Positions 11,791-23,746 of a stretch of 64,000 bases of DNA are shown piece by piece. The position numbers were made by a program, and so were the translations under genes. Within the stretch, counting starts at the first letter, position 1, and the number at the start of each line of letters is the position of its first letter. The DNA comes from Pezicula radicicola (taxonomy: Eukaryota; Ascomycota; Leotiomycetes; Helotiales; Dermateaceae): contig PDUO01000037.1 in NCBI GenBank assembly GCA_003008705.1, forward strand, positions 493,765 through 557,764. Reading direction: 5' to 3'. The notes under the pieces were generated by a model. The model made no database searches, was not told the DNA's origin, and saw nothing but the letters and a program-made list of their open reading frames with translations.

Positions 11791-12699
11791 GGTCTGGTAG
11801 GGGAAGAGGAGGACCGGAATGGTAGACAGACACACAGGAAAGAGTCTACAAATACCTCGAGCGCGGCGACTGATATTTATATTACCTTGCACCTTTGTTT
11901 ACACTATCGGACGGACATACTGCAGTAAGATTAAGATAATGCTGGCATTGCCTTCTCGATCAGGGAAAATATCCGTTAAACCCTTGTCTACGCCGAGATC
12001 TACCCGATCGCAGCTTTATTCTCTGCCCCCTGTCTTTGCGCTTTTGTTCTCGCGTAGATCTGATTATGTAAGATATAAACCCCTTAGTAGTTCTGGTGGG
12101 CTAGAAAGTAATTTATATACCGGTAGATTTAACGCCGCTTATAGCAGCAAGTAGGGGTAAACGTAGTTAATTCGCTAGGACGTTGGTATAGATTCTTTGA
12201 TCGTGTTAGGCTAAAATGAGAAAGGTTAATTTGACTGCAGTACGTATGCTGAATCACAGCTGGTATTAATTTTATCCAATGCTAGCCACGGTCGCCAGAC
12301 TGCTTTTTCAGCCACTCGATGACCTTAACGAGGATTAAGTATATCACGTATAGATCTAGCTCGTCGAAACCCTTACGCAGCTCAGCAAGCCGTAAGTAAC
12401 ACCTTATTAGTTTAATGCGCCAAAGCCAGGGAAGCGACGGTCGCAATAGGTTGAGAAGTTTCAAGAGCTGTGTAAGCCTCCCGGGGTCGATATTATAGTT
12501 ATAGGTACAAGTGGCAGAGTCGCAAGTGTCTACTAGTTGCTAGAGACTACTACCTTAGATGCTATCACGGATTTAAACCCTGTTATCGACTATGTCTAGG
12601 ATCTACTAGTTACTACCTATCTATACTATCCCTTTTGTATATAGGGTGATAAAGAAGTAGGGCCGCCAAAGTAGAAGTATATATTCTCTCGTCTAGATA
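11791..12699. other. Upstream region and degenerate DNA
   Basis: The first about 200 bp is the BBE promoter. The rest has scattered stops and no supported gene. A 60-codon minus-strand frame at 12282-12464 is Leu-rich but matches nothing I recognise. Confidence 0.5.
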
Positions 12700-12870
12700 G
12701 TCTCGGGAGGCACGTCTGAGTTTAGTACCTTGATAGACAGGCTGCGGCTGACGGGGTTTACTGTCCCTATCGAGGATGTTCAGCCTTCTTAGGTGATGCC
12801 ATACACTTCTTGGCCCACACAGTACGTCAGCAAAGTCGGTGTTTCTGACCGTCCCTTATTAGTAGTAGTT
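12700..12870 (+). pseudogene. Fragment resembling DUF3435/FluG-type C2H2 end
   Basis: The frame around 12735-12830 reads CPYRGCSAFLGDAIHFLAHT, a C-x4-C ... H-x3-H finger. It resembles the C-terminal finger of fungal DUF3435 (FluG-domain) proteins, a tyrosine-recombinase-related family found on fungal mobile elements. Stops lie on both sides and the rest of the protein is gone. A second possible relic of the same family is at 54.8 kb. The identification rests on a short motif. Confidence 0.35.
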
Positions 12871-14273
12871 TACGATGGCTCCTCTAAGCCGTGGTCGAGT
12901 AAGAAGGGCTAGAAAGGCGGTCCGCCTAACCTATATATATACTCAAAGGGCAAATTTTTTAATAACATTATTACATTAGAGGAGTTACATAGATAGCTAA
13001 GACTAGCTTTCGAGCTTAGTAAATAGGTGTTTATATATCTTATTAGCGTACTATGTTTTTAAGCTGTTACTTTATTTATTAAGTGACACTATCGCCTGTA
13101 GATATTTGTGAATTTAAGGGGGTTGATTTTTAAGAACGTTGTTGTATGTCTTCTACAATAGTAGGAAGAATGAGCCTTCGCACGTGCATCTCCGGCAGCC
13201 CAAGGTTAAATTCAAAGCGAGCTCGACGGCGGTACTCCTGACCGCCTGGTTGACCGTATTCTAATAACTGGCAAAAAGCACGTGCAATACCCTAAGTGCA
13301 CGTGCCATATAAGTACCCACGGCCCGTGCCTTGGGGACCCATTCCGACCTCTAACTTAACTCTAAAATCGTTCTTAAAATCAGAGTGTCACGCAAGGTTC
13401 GGAATAGAGTATAGAAATACGAAAGTAGAGCTTGAATTGTAGTTGTCTAAAGAAGAAGAAGAAGAAGAAATGAAAGACAGAGAAGTGTGGTATATATATA
13501 CAGGAAGCTCGTTAGTGAGCTTGGCATTAATCATGTGACGTTCCCTGCAATTCTCTGCAACATAGAGTTATAATTATTAATATCAATACCTAAATCATTA
13601 AAATCATCAAATAGAAGCACAGAAGTAACACGACGAAAAGGAAAGGCATGATTTTAAACTGATTTTTGAGAGATAGGTAATTGTACGAATAGGGTCAATA
13701 GTATCGTGTGGGGAGCGATTTGAGTGGTTGATCGCTTCTTGGTACTTACAGGCTAGTTACAGTACGGGGAGGGGGAGAAACTAGCCAATCACTATATTCC
13801 TTCTTCCCCGTTAGGCGGGGGTTTTCCCTTCGCGGGTTGTGTTCCGGGCGGGTAGAGCAGGGGATAAGTAGGGTTTGCCCCGCAGTTTACGTCACCGGGA
13901 TTAGGGGATTATGAAGGATGGCGCCGTAGCATCCGCCGAGTACAATAGTACCCTCGCAATGCTATACAACAAAGTCAGACCTTACAAAATTATTCGGCGT
14001 TTCGAAGGGTATTCTAACTCCTTTTATCGTAAGGCTAAAGATCGACGGGAAGATAAAGTCTATTAGGTGGTGAAAACGCAACTTATGTAAAATGTAAGAT
14101 CAATAATAGCCTAATCAATAAGCACTAAGTACAGTCATCTGGCAAGATATATAATCTATGGTTCCCCCACCAGACCTCCCCGAATATCTCTACCCTTCCA
14201 CAAAAAACCGCTGATTATAACAGTGCAAGTGCGATTGAACCCAAATCAATCGAAAATTCCAGAGATCTCCAAC
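12871..14273. other. Non-coding region with three CACGTGC sites
   Basis: No gene recognised. Three CACGTGC motifs occur within about 130 bp (near 13183, 13277 and 13300). A GAA microsatellite lies at about 13450-13470. The last 150 bp is the ALDH promoter, with a TATA-like TATATAATC near 14147. Confidence 0.5.
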
Positions 14274-16056
14274 ATGGCACCCTCAGCTACCTCTACCAGC
14301 AACGGCAGTTCCGCCAAAATCAACATCTTCGAAAACTACACCAACACAATCAACGGCAAACAAACCACTACACAGACCACTCGTAATGGTATCAACCCCG
14401 CAACCGGTGCTCCTCTCCCTCCCGTTCCAGTTAGCACACAACAAGATGTTGATGACGCCGTGAAGTTTTCGAGAGAGGCCTTCCAAACCTGGAGTAAAAC
14501 GACCAAAGATGAGAGGAGAGAGCGAATCGTTAAATTCGCTGATGGAATTGCTGCTCATCGGGATGAGCTTGCCAAGTTATTGACTCAGGAACAGGGGAAA
14601 CCTGTTAGTTCTCTTCCATGGTCCCTTTTCTTTCGTAATTGGGAATGTCGTAAGGGTTGGTAAGGACGGAGCTGACGACTGGGGTAGTTGAAAATGGCGC
14701 AGATGGAGATTGATCGTGCGTGTGGTGTTTTGAAAGTCATTGCGGGATTACCATTTGAGGATCAGGTAATGGAAGAGACGGAGGAGACGCAGACAGTTTT
14801 GCATTATTCGCCTTTAGGTGAGTTGGCTTACTTACTTTGAGGGTTACTACTGATTGGATTGTCTAGGTGTTGCTGTTGGTATCGTGCCATGGAATTGTAA
14901 GTTTTCTTACTCCAACATTGAAAGGCAGTGACGTTTGGAAGTTAATTTGATGTACAGTCCCCATGATCCTAGCCTGCGGCAAAATCGCTCCATCGATGTT
15001 AGCAGGCTGCACCATGATCGTCAAACCTTCCCCTTTCACTCCCTACTGCAACATCAAACTCATCGAGATAGCCCAGCAGTACTTTCCCCCAGGAGTGCTC
15101 CAACTCCTCTCCGGAGACGACAATCTAGGTCCCTGGCTCACTGCCCACCCGGATATTGATAAGATCAGCTTTACGGGCTCGAGTGCTACGGGGAAGAAAG
15201 TTATGGAGAGTGCAAGTAAGACGTTGAAGAGGATTACCCTTGAGCTTGGTGGGAATGATGCTGCCGTTGTTTGTGAGGATGTAGATATTGACGACGTTGC
15301 TGCGAAGGTACAACTCCCTGCTCATTCTCACAGATGACGACTTATTAATGCCTTCGTCAGATCGCAGATTTCGCATTCGCAAACACAGGCCAAGTGTGTC
15401 TCGCCATCAAGCGAATCTACATCCATGAATCCATCTACCCCCAATTCAGGGAGGCCTTGGTCAAGCACACCAACAACTACCACGTAGGCAACGGCCTGGA
15501 AGATGGTACCACTCACGGCCCTATCCAGAATAGGATGCAATACGAACGTGTCACTAGCTTTTACAACGATATCGAGAAAGAGGGCTTGAAAGTAGCAACT
15601 GGTGGACAGGTACCTGATGTTAAGAGTCAGGGATACTTCGTTCAGCCGACGATCATCGATAACCCCAAAGAAGATAGTAGACTCGTGACAGAGGAACCTT
15701 TCGGTGCGTCCCTTTCCCCATTACCTTTCCCCATCCCACCGCCGAAGACACTGGCTAATACATACCACTTAGGACCCATTGTACCCATCCTTACCTGGAG
15801 CACCGAATCCGATGTCATCGCCCGCGCAAACAACACCAAAATGGGCCTCTGCGCTTCGGTATGGACCCGTAATAAAGAACAGAGTAAACGCATAGCGCCT
15901 CAACTTGAGGCAGGTAGTGTGTGGGTTAATACGCATATGTATACTAACCCTATGATTCCTATTGGGGGTATTAAAGAGAGTGGTATTGGGAGTGAGTTTG
16001 GGATTAGTGGGGTGAGGAGCTACTGTAATCAGAAGGCGCTGTATTTGGAGAAGTGA
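14274..16056 (+). CDS. NAD(P)-dependent aldehyde dehydrogenase
   Basis: ALDH-superfamily enzyme oxidising an aldehyde to the acid, 488 aa. Exons are 14274-14603, 14688-14817, 14867-14896, 14958-15307, 15361-15703 and 15773-16056. All key residues are present: Asn163 in VPWNF, the cofactor turn FTGSSATGKK, the general base Glu259 in LELGGND, and the nucleophile Cys293 in NTGQVCLA. The C-terminal EEPFGPIVPI and GGIKESGIGSE motifs are intact. The length is normal for the family. Intron 1 (84 nt) has the weakest donor; the third exon is only 30 nt but is needed to complete the PWN motif. The gene lies between the BBE oxidase and the NRPS, so a role in making or clearing a pathway aldehyde is possible but unproven; the family also serves general detoxification. 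Confidence 0.9.
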
Positions 16057-16135
16057 GGGGGAGGTTAATAGTATGAGATTTTATGGCTGGGGGAATATAG
16101 GAGGAAATTGAAACTAAATCCGTCGTTTATAAATT

Positions 16136-16660
16136 CTAGAATGCTTGTCTAGATATATGGAAAGCTGATTTGGAGGTTAGTTGCCACGTAATATATCTCT
16201 GCAGGAGGGGAAAGAGGGCCCCACTCGGCCGCCATGTCCAGCTGCTCTCTACATCGTCGATAATGAATCTGTAGTGTAGAGCTACCCAACCTGGTAGGAT
16301 TGGGCTGAGATCAGTGCTAATCACTTCGGCGCTGGGGAATTGGTCTGCAAAATCAAGTGCCTAGATGCTAGTACCTGTTCCAAAATCAAGGACACGCTCG
16401 GGGTTTGAGATGATTGGGGCAGAGAAGAGTTCGCCTTTAGTATTAGCTTCATGACATGGTAGAGTTAAGTCCAACCGATCTTATTCCATTTCATCGCTAG
16501 GAAGAAAATATTCTCCCTCTCGGTGGCTTGTAAGCGACGACCATTCTCGTTAAGTGTAGTTTTGGACTGAGGATGATAAAGAGGTAGTAGTGTAACTTAC
16601 TAGCTTTCAAAAACAGATTCTGCATACGCGGAATCGATCTCGTCATTTACATGTCTCTAG
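16136..16660 (-). pseudogene. LaeA-like SAM methyltransferase relic
   Basis: SAM-dependent methyltransferase of the LaeA-like group. On the minus strand the family order is visible: DEIDSAYAESVFES (about 16601-16643), then NENGRRLQATERE, LYHVMKLILKGELF across frame changes, and the SAM-binding motif ERVLDFGTGTSI. ALDFADQFPSAEVISTDLSP (acidic loop) and FIIDDVESSWTW complete it. A TAG stop directly after GTGTSI stands where the family has Trp (consistent with G-to-A, that is C-to-T on the other strand). Other stops and shifts occur upstream and the C-terminus is missing. It is non-functional and lies 0.7 kb from the 3' end of the NRPS. Confidence 0.8.
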
Positions 16661-17389
16661 ATTATTATTAGCCATGCTTTTTCTTGGGGATTCGACATAT
16701 TGATATCTGGCTTAATGGCTGCTGCACTATGTATGGTCCACTGCGGGTTCAGGCGGCGGAGCTGCCCGCTGGTGTATTTGGGTTTGATATGATGGGTTTT
16801 AAAGCTACGAATAATAAATCTTATAATATGGTATCAGGTGATAATTGAAGAATGATGTACGAAGTAGGGAGCAGTACAACATATGAATATACAAGCAAGT
16901 CCTTTCATAAAGTACTCCTCGCTTTCCAACACTCGTAAGAATTATTACCAAACTGTTCCCTGTCAGTGTGGCTAGCCCACTCATCATGTCATTTTACATC
17001 TCTTTACCTTCTCTATTCAGCAAGTAGTGCAACAATACGTACGTCGTTCCTTTCTAATAGACTCCAATGCATCTTAGGTATAAATATAGTAGTATAAGAT
17101 ATTATATACAGTTAACAATAAATTATTATATAACCCGTTTTAACTTTTGCCCTAAGGTTTTTTATATATAAATCTAATAGCTTTAGCAATTTAGGCCTCT
17201 ATTTCGACGTTGTATTTGCGAATAGTTTTAATAGCAGATTTTAAGATTTAAATTTATAGTGTTGTAAATTCTGTTTAAGATTGATTTACTATATAAAACG
17301 CCCCTATAATAACAAAGAACGCCACCAAAATACATCAAAAAAGCATAATAAACTCCTAGCATCTCTTAACTCCTGACATCCCTTAACTC
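16661..17389. other. Degenerate AT-rich spacer
   Basis: No gene recognised. The stretch 17080-17300 is strongly AT-rich. Directly before the NRPS stop, at about 17350-17400, a short imprecise repeat (TCCTAGCATC / TCCTGACATC / TCCTAGCATC) occurs three times. Confidence 0.5.
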
Positions 17390-20300
17390 CTAGCATCCCT
17401 CAACTCCCATCATTCCTGTCCCATCCTCAACCATCCTCCCCAAAATAGCCCAAACTTCCTCTGCCCCCCTCAAAGCCTCATCCCGACTCATAACCATCTC
17501 ATCAACCGTAAATTTAATTTTAAACCCCGTTAACGTCTTGATAACCTCACATACCAACCCATAAGGCTGCTCCATCTTCACTTCACTCCCCGCCATATAC
17601 ACCCACCTCATATCCCCACCTCCAACCCCGCTGCCGACAGGCGCAGGCTCAAATGGTTGAAAAAGGAATAAAGTTCTATTACCGTAGATATCGCGTTGCA
17701 AACCCACGGCGTCGTAGATGTCCTGCATCCCTACTACACCATTGTCTGTAGCATTCCAGAAAGATTCTTGTGTTGAGACGAGGTAGTCTTTGATACTTGT
17801 CCCGCGCTGGATCTGAGAGCGAAGAGGGAGGAAGTTGGCGCAGACACCGTTGATGAGTTGTGGGTTGGGCATGTCGATGTTTCGGCCGGTGTAGAGGTAG
17901 TCGAAGCCAACGTCCATCTCTGCAGACTTTTGGGAGAGCCAAAGTTGGAAAGCAGATTGGAAGACAGTTGGAACGGTGACGCCACAGGTGTTAGCGAAAG
18001 TATCGAGTTTGAGATCTGATGGGGCAAAGATTGATGTTGTTGCAGAGGGGATTGTGTTGCTTTTGATGGATGGGAATTGGAAGCCCGTTGGAGAGTTGGA
18101 AGAATCCGTCCAGTATTCGAGTGCAGCCTTCTTATTGCTTTGCCAGATTCGGGAAGAGAAATCACGGAATGGAGTGAATTCCGGTGCTGGACGGTTGTGC
18201 TGCAATTCTTTGAAATGGGAGGCGAACACGCGGAGAAGTGTTCCGTCGTACAGACCATGGTCCATCTTAGTGACAACTTCCTGCTTTCCATCCGGCCACG
18301 AGAGGAAGGCGTATCTAATAAATGGCTTACCGAAGACGAAAGGCGAGGTCCAGATCTTATCCATCTCTGAGCGCTTCTCAGCTTCCGAGGATACATTGAT
18401 GAAATCGACGACAATTGTACTGCTCTTGAGCACGACTCCAATCCATTTCCCGTCCACCTCTGTGAAAGTAGTACGGAGAATATCGTTGGTACGAGTAAGT
18501 CGTTCAACAGATTCAATCCATGTCGTTGAAGAAATATCCAGAGTTCGGACAGTCATTAATACCCACATTTGCTCTTTTCTATTACCTTGCAACAAAAACT
18601 CGCTCTGTCCTGGAGGGCAGGGGTAGACATACTCAATCTCTTCCGACCAGAGATCAGCTTCCCGCAACATTTCGCTCATGTCTGGCGTTTCGAACTCTTG
18701 AATTTCAGTTGTCTCATTTGCCTCAGTGTCCTCGAGATGTTCCGCCATGTCTCGTAGTCGTGGAAACTTAAGTATGTCTCGGACTAAGAGCAATTTCCCA
18801 TGTTTCCGGGCAAAACTGCAGAGATTGATAGCAGATATAGAATCTCCGCCAAGAGAGAGAAAGTTCGCAGTTTGGCCAAGTTGGTTGGTATCCATGTTGA
18901 GTGTTTTTGCAAAGGCCTGTTGAAGAAACCGCTCTTGTTCCGTTGCGACCGGTATAACGGCCGATAGTGCAGAGGATCCAAACATTGTGAAGTTATAGGC
19001 GCAGAGATCTTTGGCATCCATCCCTTCGACCCAAGATTTCAACAATTTTCTGTTCGACTTTCCAGATGGTAGCTTTGGCATAGACCCGAGTGGCAGCAAA
19101 ACCTTGGGGTACATGTAGACTGCCAGCCCGCTGAGTTTCTCCTGAAGTTTTGCCACATGGTCCATGTAGGCTTCAGCTGGTTGGATGCTCTCCTCATCAG
19201 AATGCTTCTCATTAAACACGACAAAGGCCGCAAGTTGTGGCTTTGTGCCTATCTGTGCAACAAGCGTCACACACTGGCTCACACCCCCGGTAACGTGTAT
19301 AGCATTCTCGATTTCTCCAAGCTCAATTCGGTGCCCATTGATCTTAACCTGGTTATCTTTGCGACCAAGGCATTCCAACTCCCCTCCAGGAAGCCAGCGA
19401 GCAAGATCTCCGCTGCGATACATTCGACCGAATCCACCGAGAGAGGTTTTGCAGAATGCTGCAGCGGTGAGATCTGGTCTGTTGAGATAACCGACTCCAA
19501 CCTGTGGTCCAGCAATGCAGAGTTCCCCAATTGCACCATAAGGGACAAGACCTATGCCATCTTTCTCTACGATGAAAACTTGTACAGTGTCGAATGGTTT
19601 TCCGAGATTCCGTGGATTGTCGCCAGGCTTCATGTTGCGCATGGTAATAACCATTCCCGTCTCCGTGGGACCGTAACATTGAATAACACGAGAATTCGAG
19701 GAGAGAGCAATGACGTCTTCCGTCAGTGGCTCCCCGCCGATGCTCATTGTTCTCAAAGTTTCCCCTTCGGATGCAAGTAGTCTGGCGACAGTCGGGGTCA
19801 AGAATGAGTGATTGACATCCATCTCCCTGATGACCTCTGGAAGATCAGAAAGCAACCGCTCATTGGGTGCCATGCACAAAGTTCCTCCAGAGTTCAGAGT
19901 ATTGAAAATATCCAGAACGGAAGCGTCAAACGTATAGTTTGAAAACTGCAATGCTCGCCATTCGCCTTGCCTTCTTCCCTCGCCTTGGATCATGGACTCA
20001 ATTCCTGCCGCAGCAGCAGAGTGAGATAAGACGCACCCTTTTGGTTTCCCAGTTGACCCGGATGTGTAGATGACATAGGCAATGTTATCGCCGGATATGG
20101 CTGTGTGGAGTGAGGTGTGGGAATACTGAGAGATGTCCACTTCGTTCAAAAGGACAATGTCCAACTTCTTGAACAAAGCAGATTGGGCGATCGAGCTATC
20201 GGACAAGAGAAACTTCGCTCCGACATCATCAGCAATGAAAGCATTGCGATCGATAGGATTCTCAGGACTGAGTGGGACATAGGCAGCTCCAACCTTCAGA

Positions 20301-23300
20301 ACTGCCAAGATAGTCACAACCATCATGGGCGACTTTTCCAGGAGTAAGCAAGCGTAATCCCCGGTCTTCAACCCTTGCTTCTGAAGATGTCGCGCTAGTT
20401 TGTTTGCACGGTAGTTCAGCATGCGATATGTGAGCAACTCTTCATTTTGCCATTGCAAAGCCACGCGCCAGGGATGTGAGTCCGCATACTCCTCAAAACC
20501 AGCTTGGAGAACATGAGGAACTGCAGGGAAGTGTTTCGGCGCAGTCATGACCTCAATCTCCTTCTTGGTGATGATTGAAAGAGATTTCAGAATTGTCTTT
20601 GGTTCGTGGGAGATCTTGGTGATTGTCTGGATGACTTGGTCAAGGATGAATTCAGCCCGCGTTGCGTCGATACGAGCGTTCAGGCTGAACACAGTAATAT
20701 CTTGATCTTGAACGACTTCCAATGTTGCGTACTCAGTCTGCCAGGTCTCTTTCTCTCCAAACTGCTGAAAGATGTTTGTTGTTTGTTGGCTGATCCTACT
20801 GTTGCTAGGAGGGTGAATGTTGATCATTGAATCCATCAGACCAGCTGTGGCGCCAGCAGCTTTCAAAGCATTTCGCATTCCATGTTGGCTATGTTTCATG
20901 ACCTGCAGAGTCTCGCTATGAGCAGTCTGAAGAAGTTCTTCGATTGTTGCTTTGGGATCCAGTTGAAAGCGGCGGGGAATGACTGCGAGTGTGGGACCAT
21001 CAAGACGATCAATAGCGTCCACAAAAGTCTCTCGTCCAGAAAGGGTGCTAGCGAAGGTAACATCGTTAGAGTCAAGGTGTCGCGAGAGTATCAGTGCCCA
21101 AACCACATGAATTATAGTGCCAGTGGTGACATTGTACTTGGTCGCGATTTGATTGAGGTTAGTTGTGACTTTTCGTGTAACCAGCACCTTCTCAGCTGAC
21201 GAGGAGTTGAGGAGAGTCGGCGATGCGTTTGTTAGATACTGCTCCCAGAAAGCGTCTGCGACTGTACTATCAAGCCGCAGTATCTTCTGCACAAAGTTTT
21301 TAAACGGTGGGCGAGGGTCTGGATCAAAACCATGATAAAGTGCTGAGACATCCTCGTATAAAAAGGAGCTAGACCACAGATCAAACAATGAGTGGTGCAT
21401 CGTTACAACAAGGATTTGTCCGGACAGCACTGTAGCTCTCCAGAAAATATCTTCAAGAACAACTCCAGCTTTCTGGTCGGACTGCTTGTATTCCTCGAGA
21501 GATATATCCATCGTTTTCCATGGAAGTCGAAGATCATCTCTAACGAATTGCATGAGGCCATAATTTGTTAGGCTGAAGGTAGTCCGAAGGATATCACTCC
21601 TCATAAAAGCTACTTGGAATGCAAGCTTTAGGCGGAACAGATCCAGGTGCTTCACATTCCAGACGCGTTGGTATAGATAGTCGCTGCTGCCCTGTAGGGT
21701 CAGGCCAATAAGACTCTCTTGGAGAGCTGTGACGGGATAGGCATCAGTGACTCCTGGCCTCTTACTAATGGACATCGCCAGCCCTTCGTCAGGAACCATA
21801 GAGAATGGCAGAGATGTCTTTTCATTAGCACTTAGCGATGTTGATACCTCCTGGACAACAGCTTGTTCCCGAAGAGTCGCAAGGTTTTCGTGACGGAAGA
21901 TATCATCAAGGCTAAGCTCAACACCATAATGTCGGAGATTGTTGATCATTCGAATCGCCTGCATGGAATTTCCTCCGAGTGCAAAGAATGAGTCGTCTCT
22001 GCTGATGCTGTCGGGTTGAATATTGAGTACTTCTGCCCAAGCCAGTCGGATCTGTATTTCAACACTATCAACCATCGCTTCTGGTTTTCTCTTCATGCAT
22101 GGAGCACGCATTTCATCAAGTGTGCTGCATTCAGCCTGCGCCCGGATACTTCTGATGTCGACCTTGCCATTTGGATTCGTTGGGAATCTGTCCATCTTCA
22201 GCCAGAAGCTTGGTACCATGTACGGTGGCAGCAACTCCTGTGCTTTCAGTCGAAGCTCAGTAACCAAAAGACTCCAATCACACTCAGGATCGGGAGAAAT
22301 GGCAGCTACTAGAGATTTGCTATCACCAATATGAGCAGCAACTACAGCGGTGGCAATCACACCCCTGTGTTTGTTCAGCACTGCAGAAACCTCTTCAGGC
22401 TCTAACCGTTGTCCATGTAGCTTGATCTGGTTATCTAGCCGACCTAGAATTTCAATGTTGCCATTGGAGTCTTGGATAGCTAGATCGCCGGTACGGAACA
22501 TCGCTCCAAGACCAAAAGGATTCTGGACGAAGGATCTCGCCGTCTCGATTGGTCTATTGAGATACCCATCTGATAGCTGTGGGCCTACAAGACAAAGCTC
22601 ACCAGCCTGGCCAGGTGAGGCTAAGTCTGTAGTCTCCGGAACGAAGATAAATGCATCAGTTGTATCGCTGGGTCTTCCAACCAGGCTTGGATTGTCGTTT
22701 TTGGTGAGGGTCCGGGCGAAGTTGAGTTGGGCGCATTCACTGAGTCCGTATGAGACTCTGAGGTCTACAAGGTCGGCCCAAGAGTCTAGAATAGAGGTAC
22801 TAATTGGCTCTCCAACAGTGGTGATCTGTTTTAGACAGGATGGGATATCTTTTGGAGAGAGTGTTGCAAGCATGGAAGGTGTTACACCAAGGCTGTCGAT
22901 CTGCATACCCCTAATAACCTCGAGAAGAGAGGTTGCGAGCCTGACTTTTGTTGTAAGACAGACACAGCCGCCTTTGCAAAGAGTGGCAAGAATGGTTCTC
23001 TGAGCAGCAGAGAAGACGGGATTGTAGAATAATAAGCAACGAGAATTCCCTCGAAGAGAAAAGTGGTGAATGCCGTAGGATGCAGCGGCGTGAGATATGA
23101 CAACCCCCTTTGGTTTGCCAGTGGTCCCAGAGGTATAGATCACATAAGCAGGGCTTGTGGGATCCATATATCTCTGATAATTGTAGGTGTATGAGCTGCT
23201 TCTCTGTCGTCGTGAAGCAGCCTCATCTATGAGCTCTTCGATGGCAACAGCTCCGGAATAGAGCCCGGAATATTTTTTCGAGGTGAGTACGACGCTGGCT

Positions 23301-23746
23301 TGTACTTCCTCGACAATGAATTTGTTCCTTTCGTGGGACCCAGTTGGATCAAGAATAACGTAGGCAGCGCCAGATATCAAGACCCCCAGTATGCTTGCGA
23401 TTAGCTCGACTGATCGGTCCATACATATTGGAATGATCAGACCTGGTTGGACAGGCAGAGAAGAAGCTATCCTATTGGAAAGGAGCTTTAGACGCGAGAA
23501 GCTGATGGATACCTCATTCTCCATCTCAACGGCGATATCAAATGGGTGGAGCAGGACCTGGTGCTCGAAGAGGTCCACGACTGTGCATGGTGGTAGTAGT
23601 TGGTCTGTGGGGTCGTTTCCTTGAGCTTCGTAGCCCTGATATATTGTAAGCCTTTGCAATACCATCTATCTGTGAAGAGTATTCAAACTTACAGACAATC
23701 TCTGGAATTCCTTTGGGTAGGATGAATCATCAATCATTGGTGCCAT
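17390..23746 (-). CDS. Two-module nonribosomal peptide synthetase (A-T-C-A-T-C)
   Basis: Cytosolic multidomain enzyme of 2099 aa that assembles a dipeptide-type product. Exons are 23693-23746 and 17390-23635. The short first exon (MAPMIDDSSYPKEFQRLS) is in frame and gives the more natural start; an ATG at 23665 lies inside the intron. A1 spans about 30-520 (YTSGTTGKPKG, YGLSE, RTGD, NGK). T1 has FFALGGNS with Ser575. C1 spans about 650-1060 and has HHSLFD. A2 spans about 1085-1600 (YTSGSTGKPKG, YGPTE, RSGD, SGKSNRK). T2 has FLSLGGDS. The terminal C spans about 1700-2090 and has DHGLYDG, with the second His kept and the first replaced by Asp. There is no TE or reductase, so release is probably by the terminal C domain, as in fungal cyclising C domains. 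By eye against GrsA, A2 keeps the amino-binding Asp (FDAS), but A1 has Ser there (FSAA), pointing to an unusual substrate. Confidence 0.95.

Noticed and set aside
17734..18516. Open frames of 200-260 codons inside the NRPS gene, on both strands.
   Set aside because: They overlap the NRPS coding frame, contain no domain and are expected by chance in a 6-kb gene.
23636..23692. ATG at 23665 as the NRPS start.
   Set aside because: It lies inside a sound 57-nt intron; the upstream exon at 23693-23746 gives a natural N-terminus in frame.
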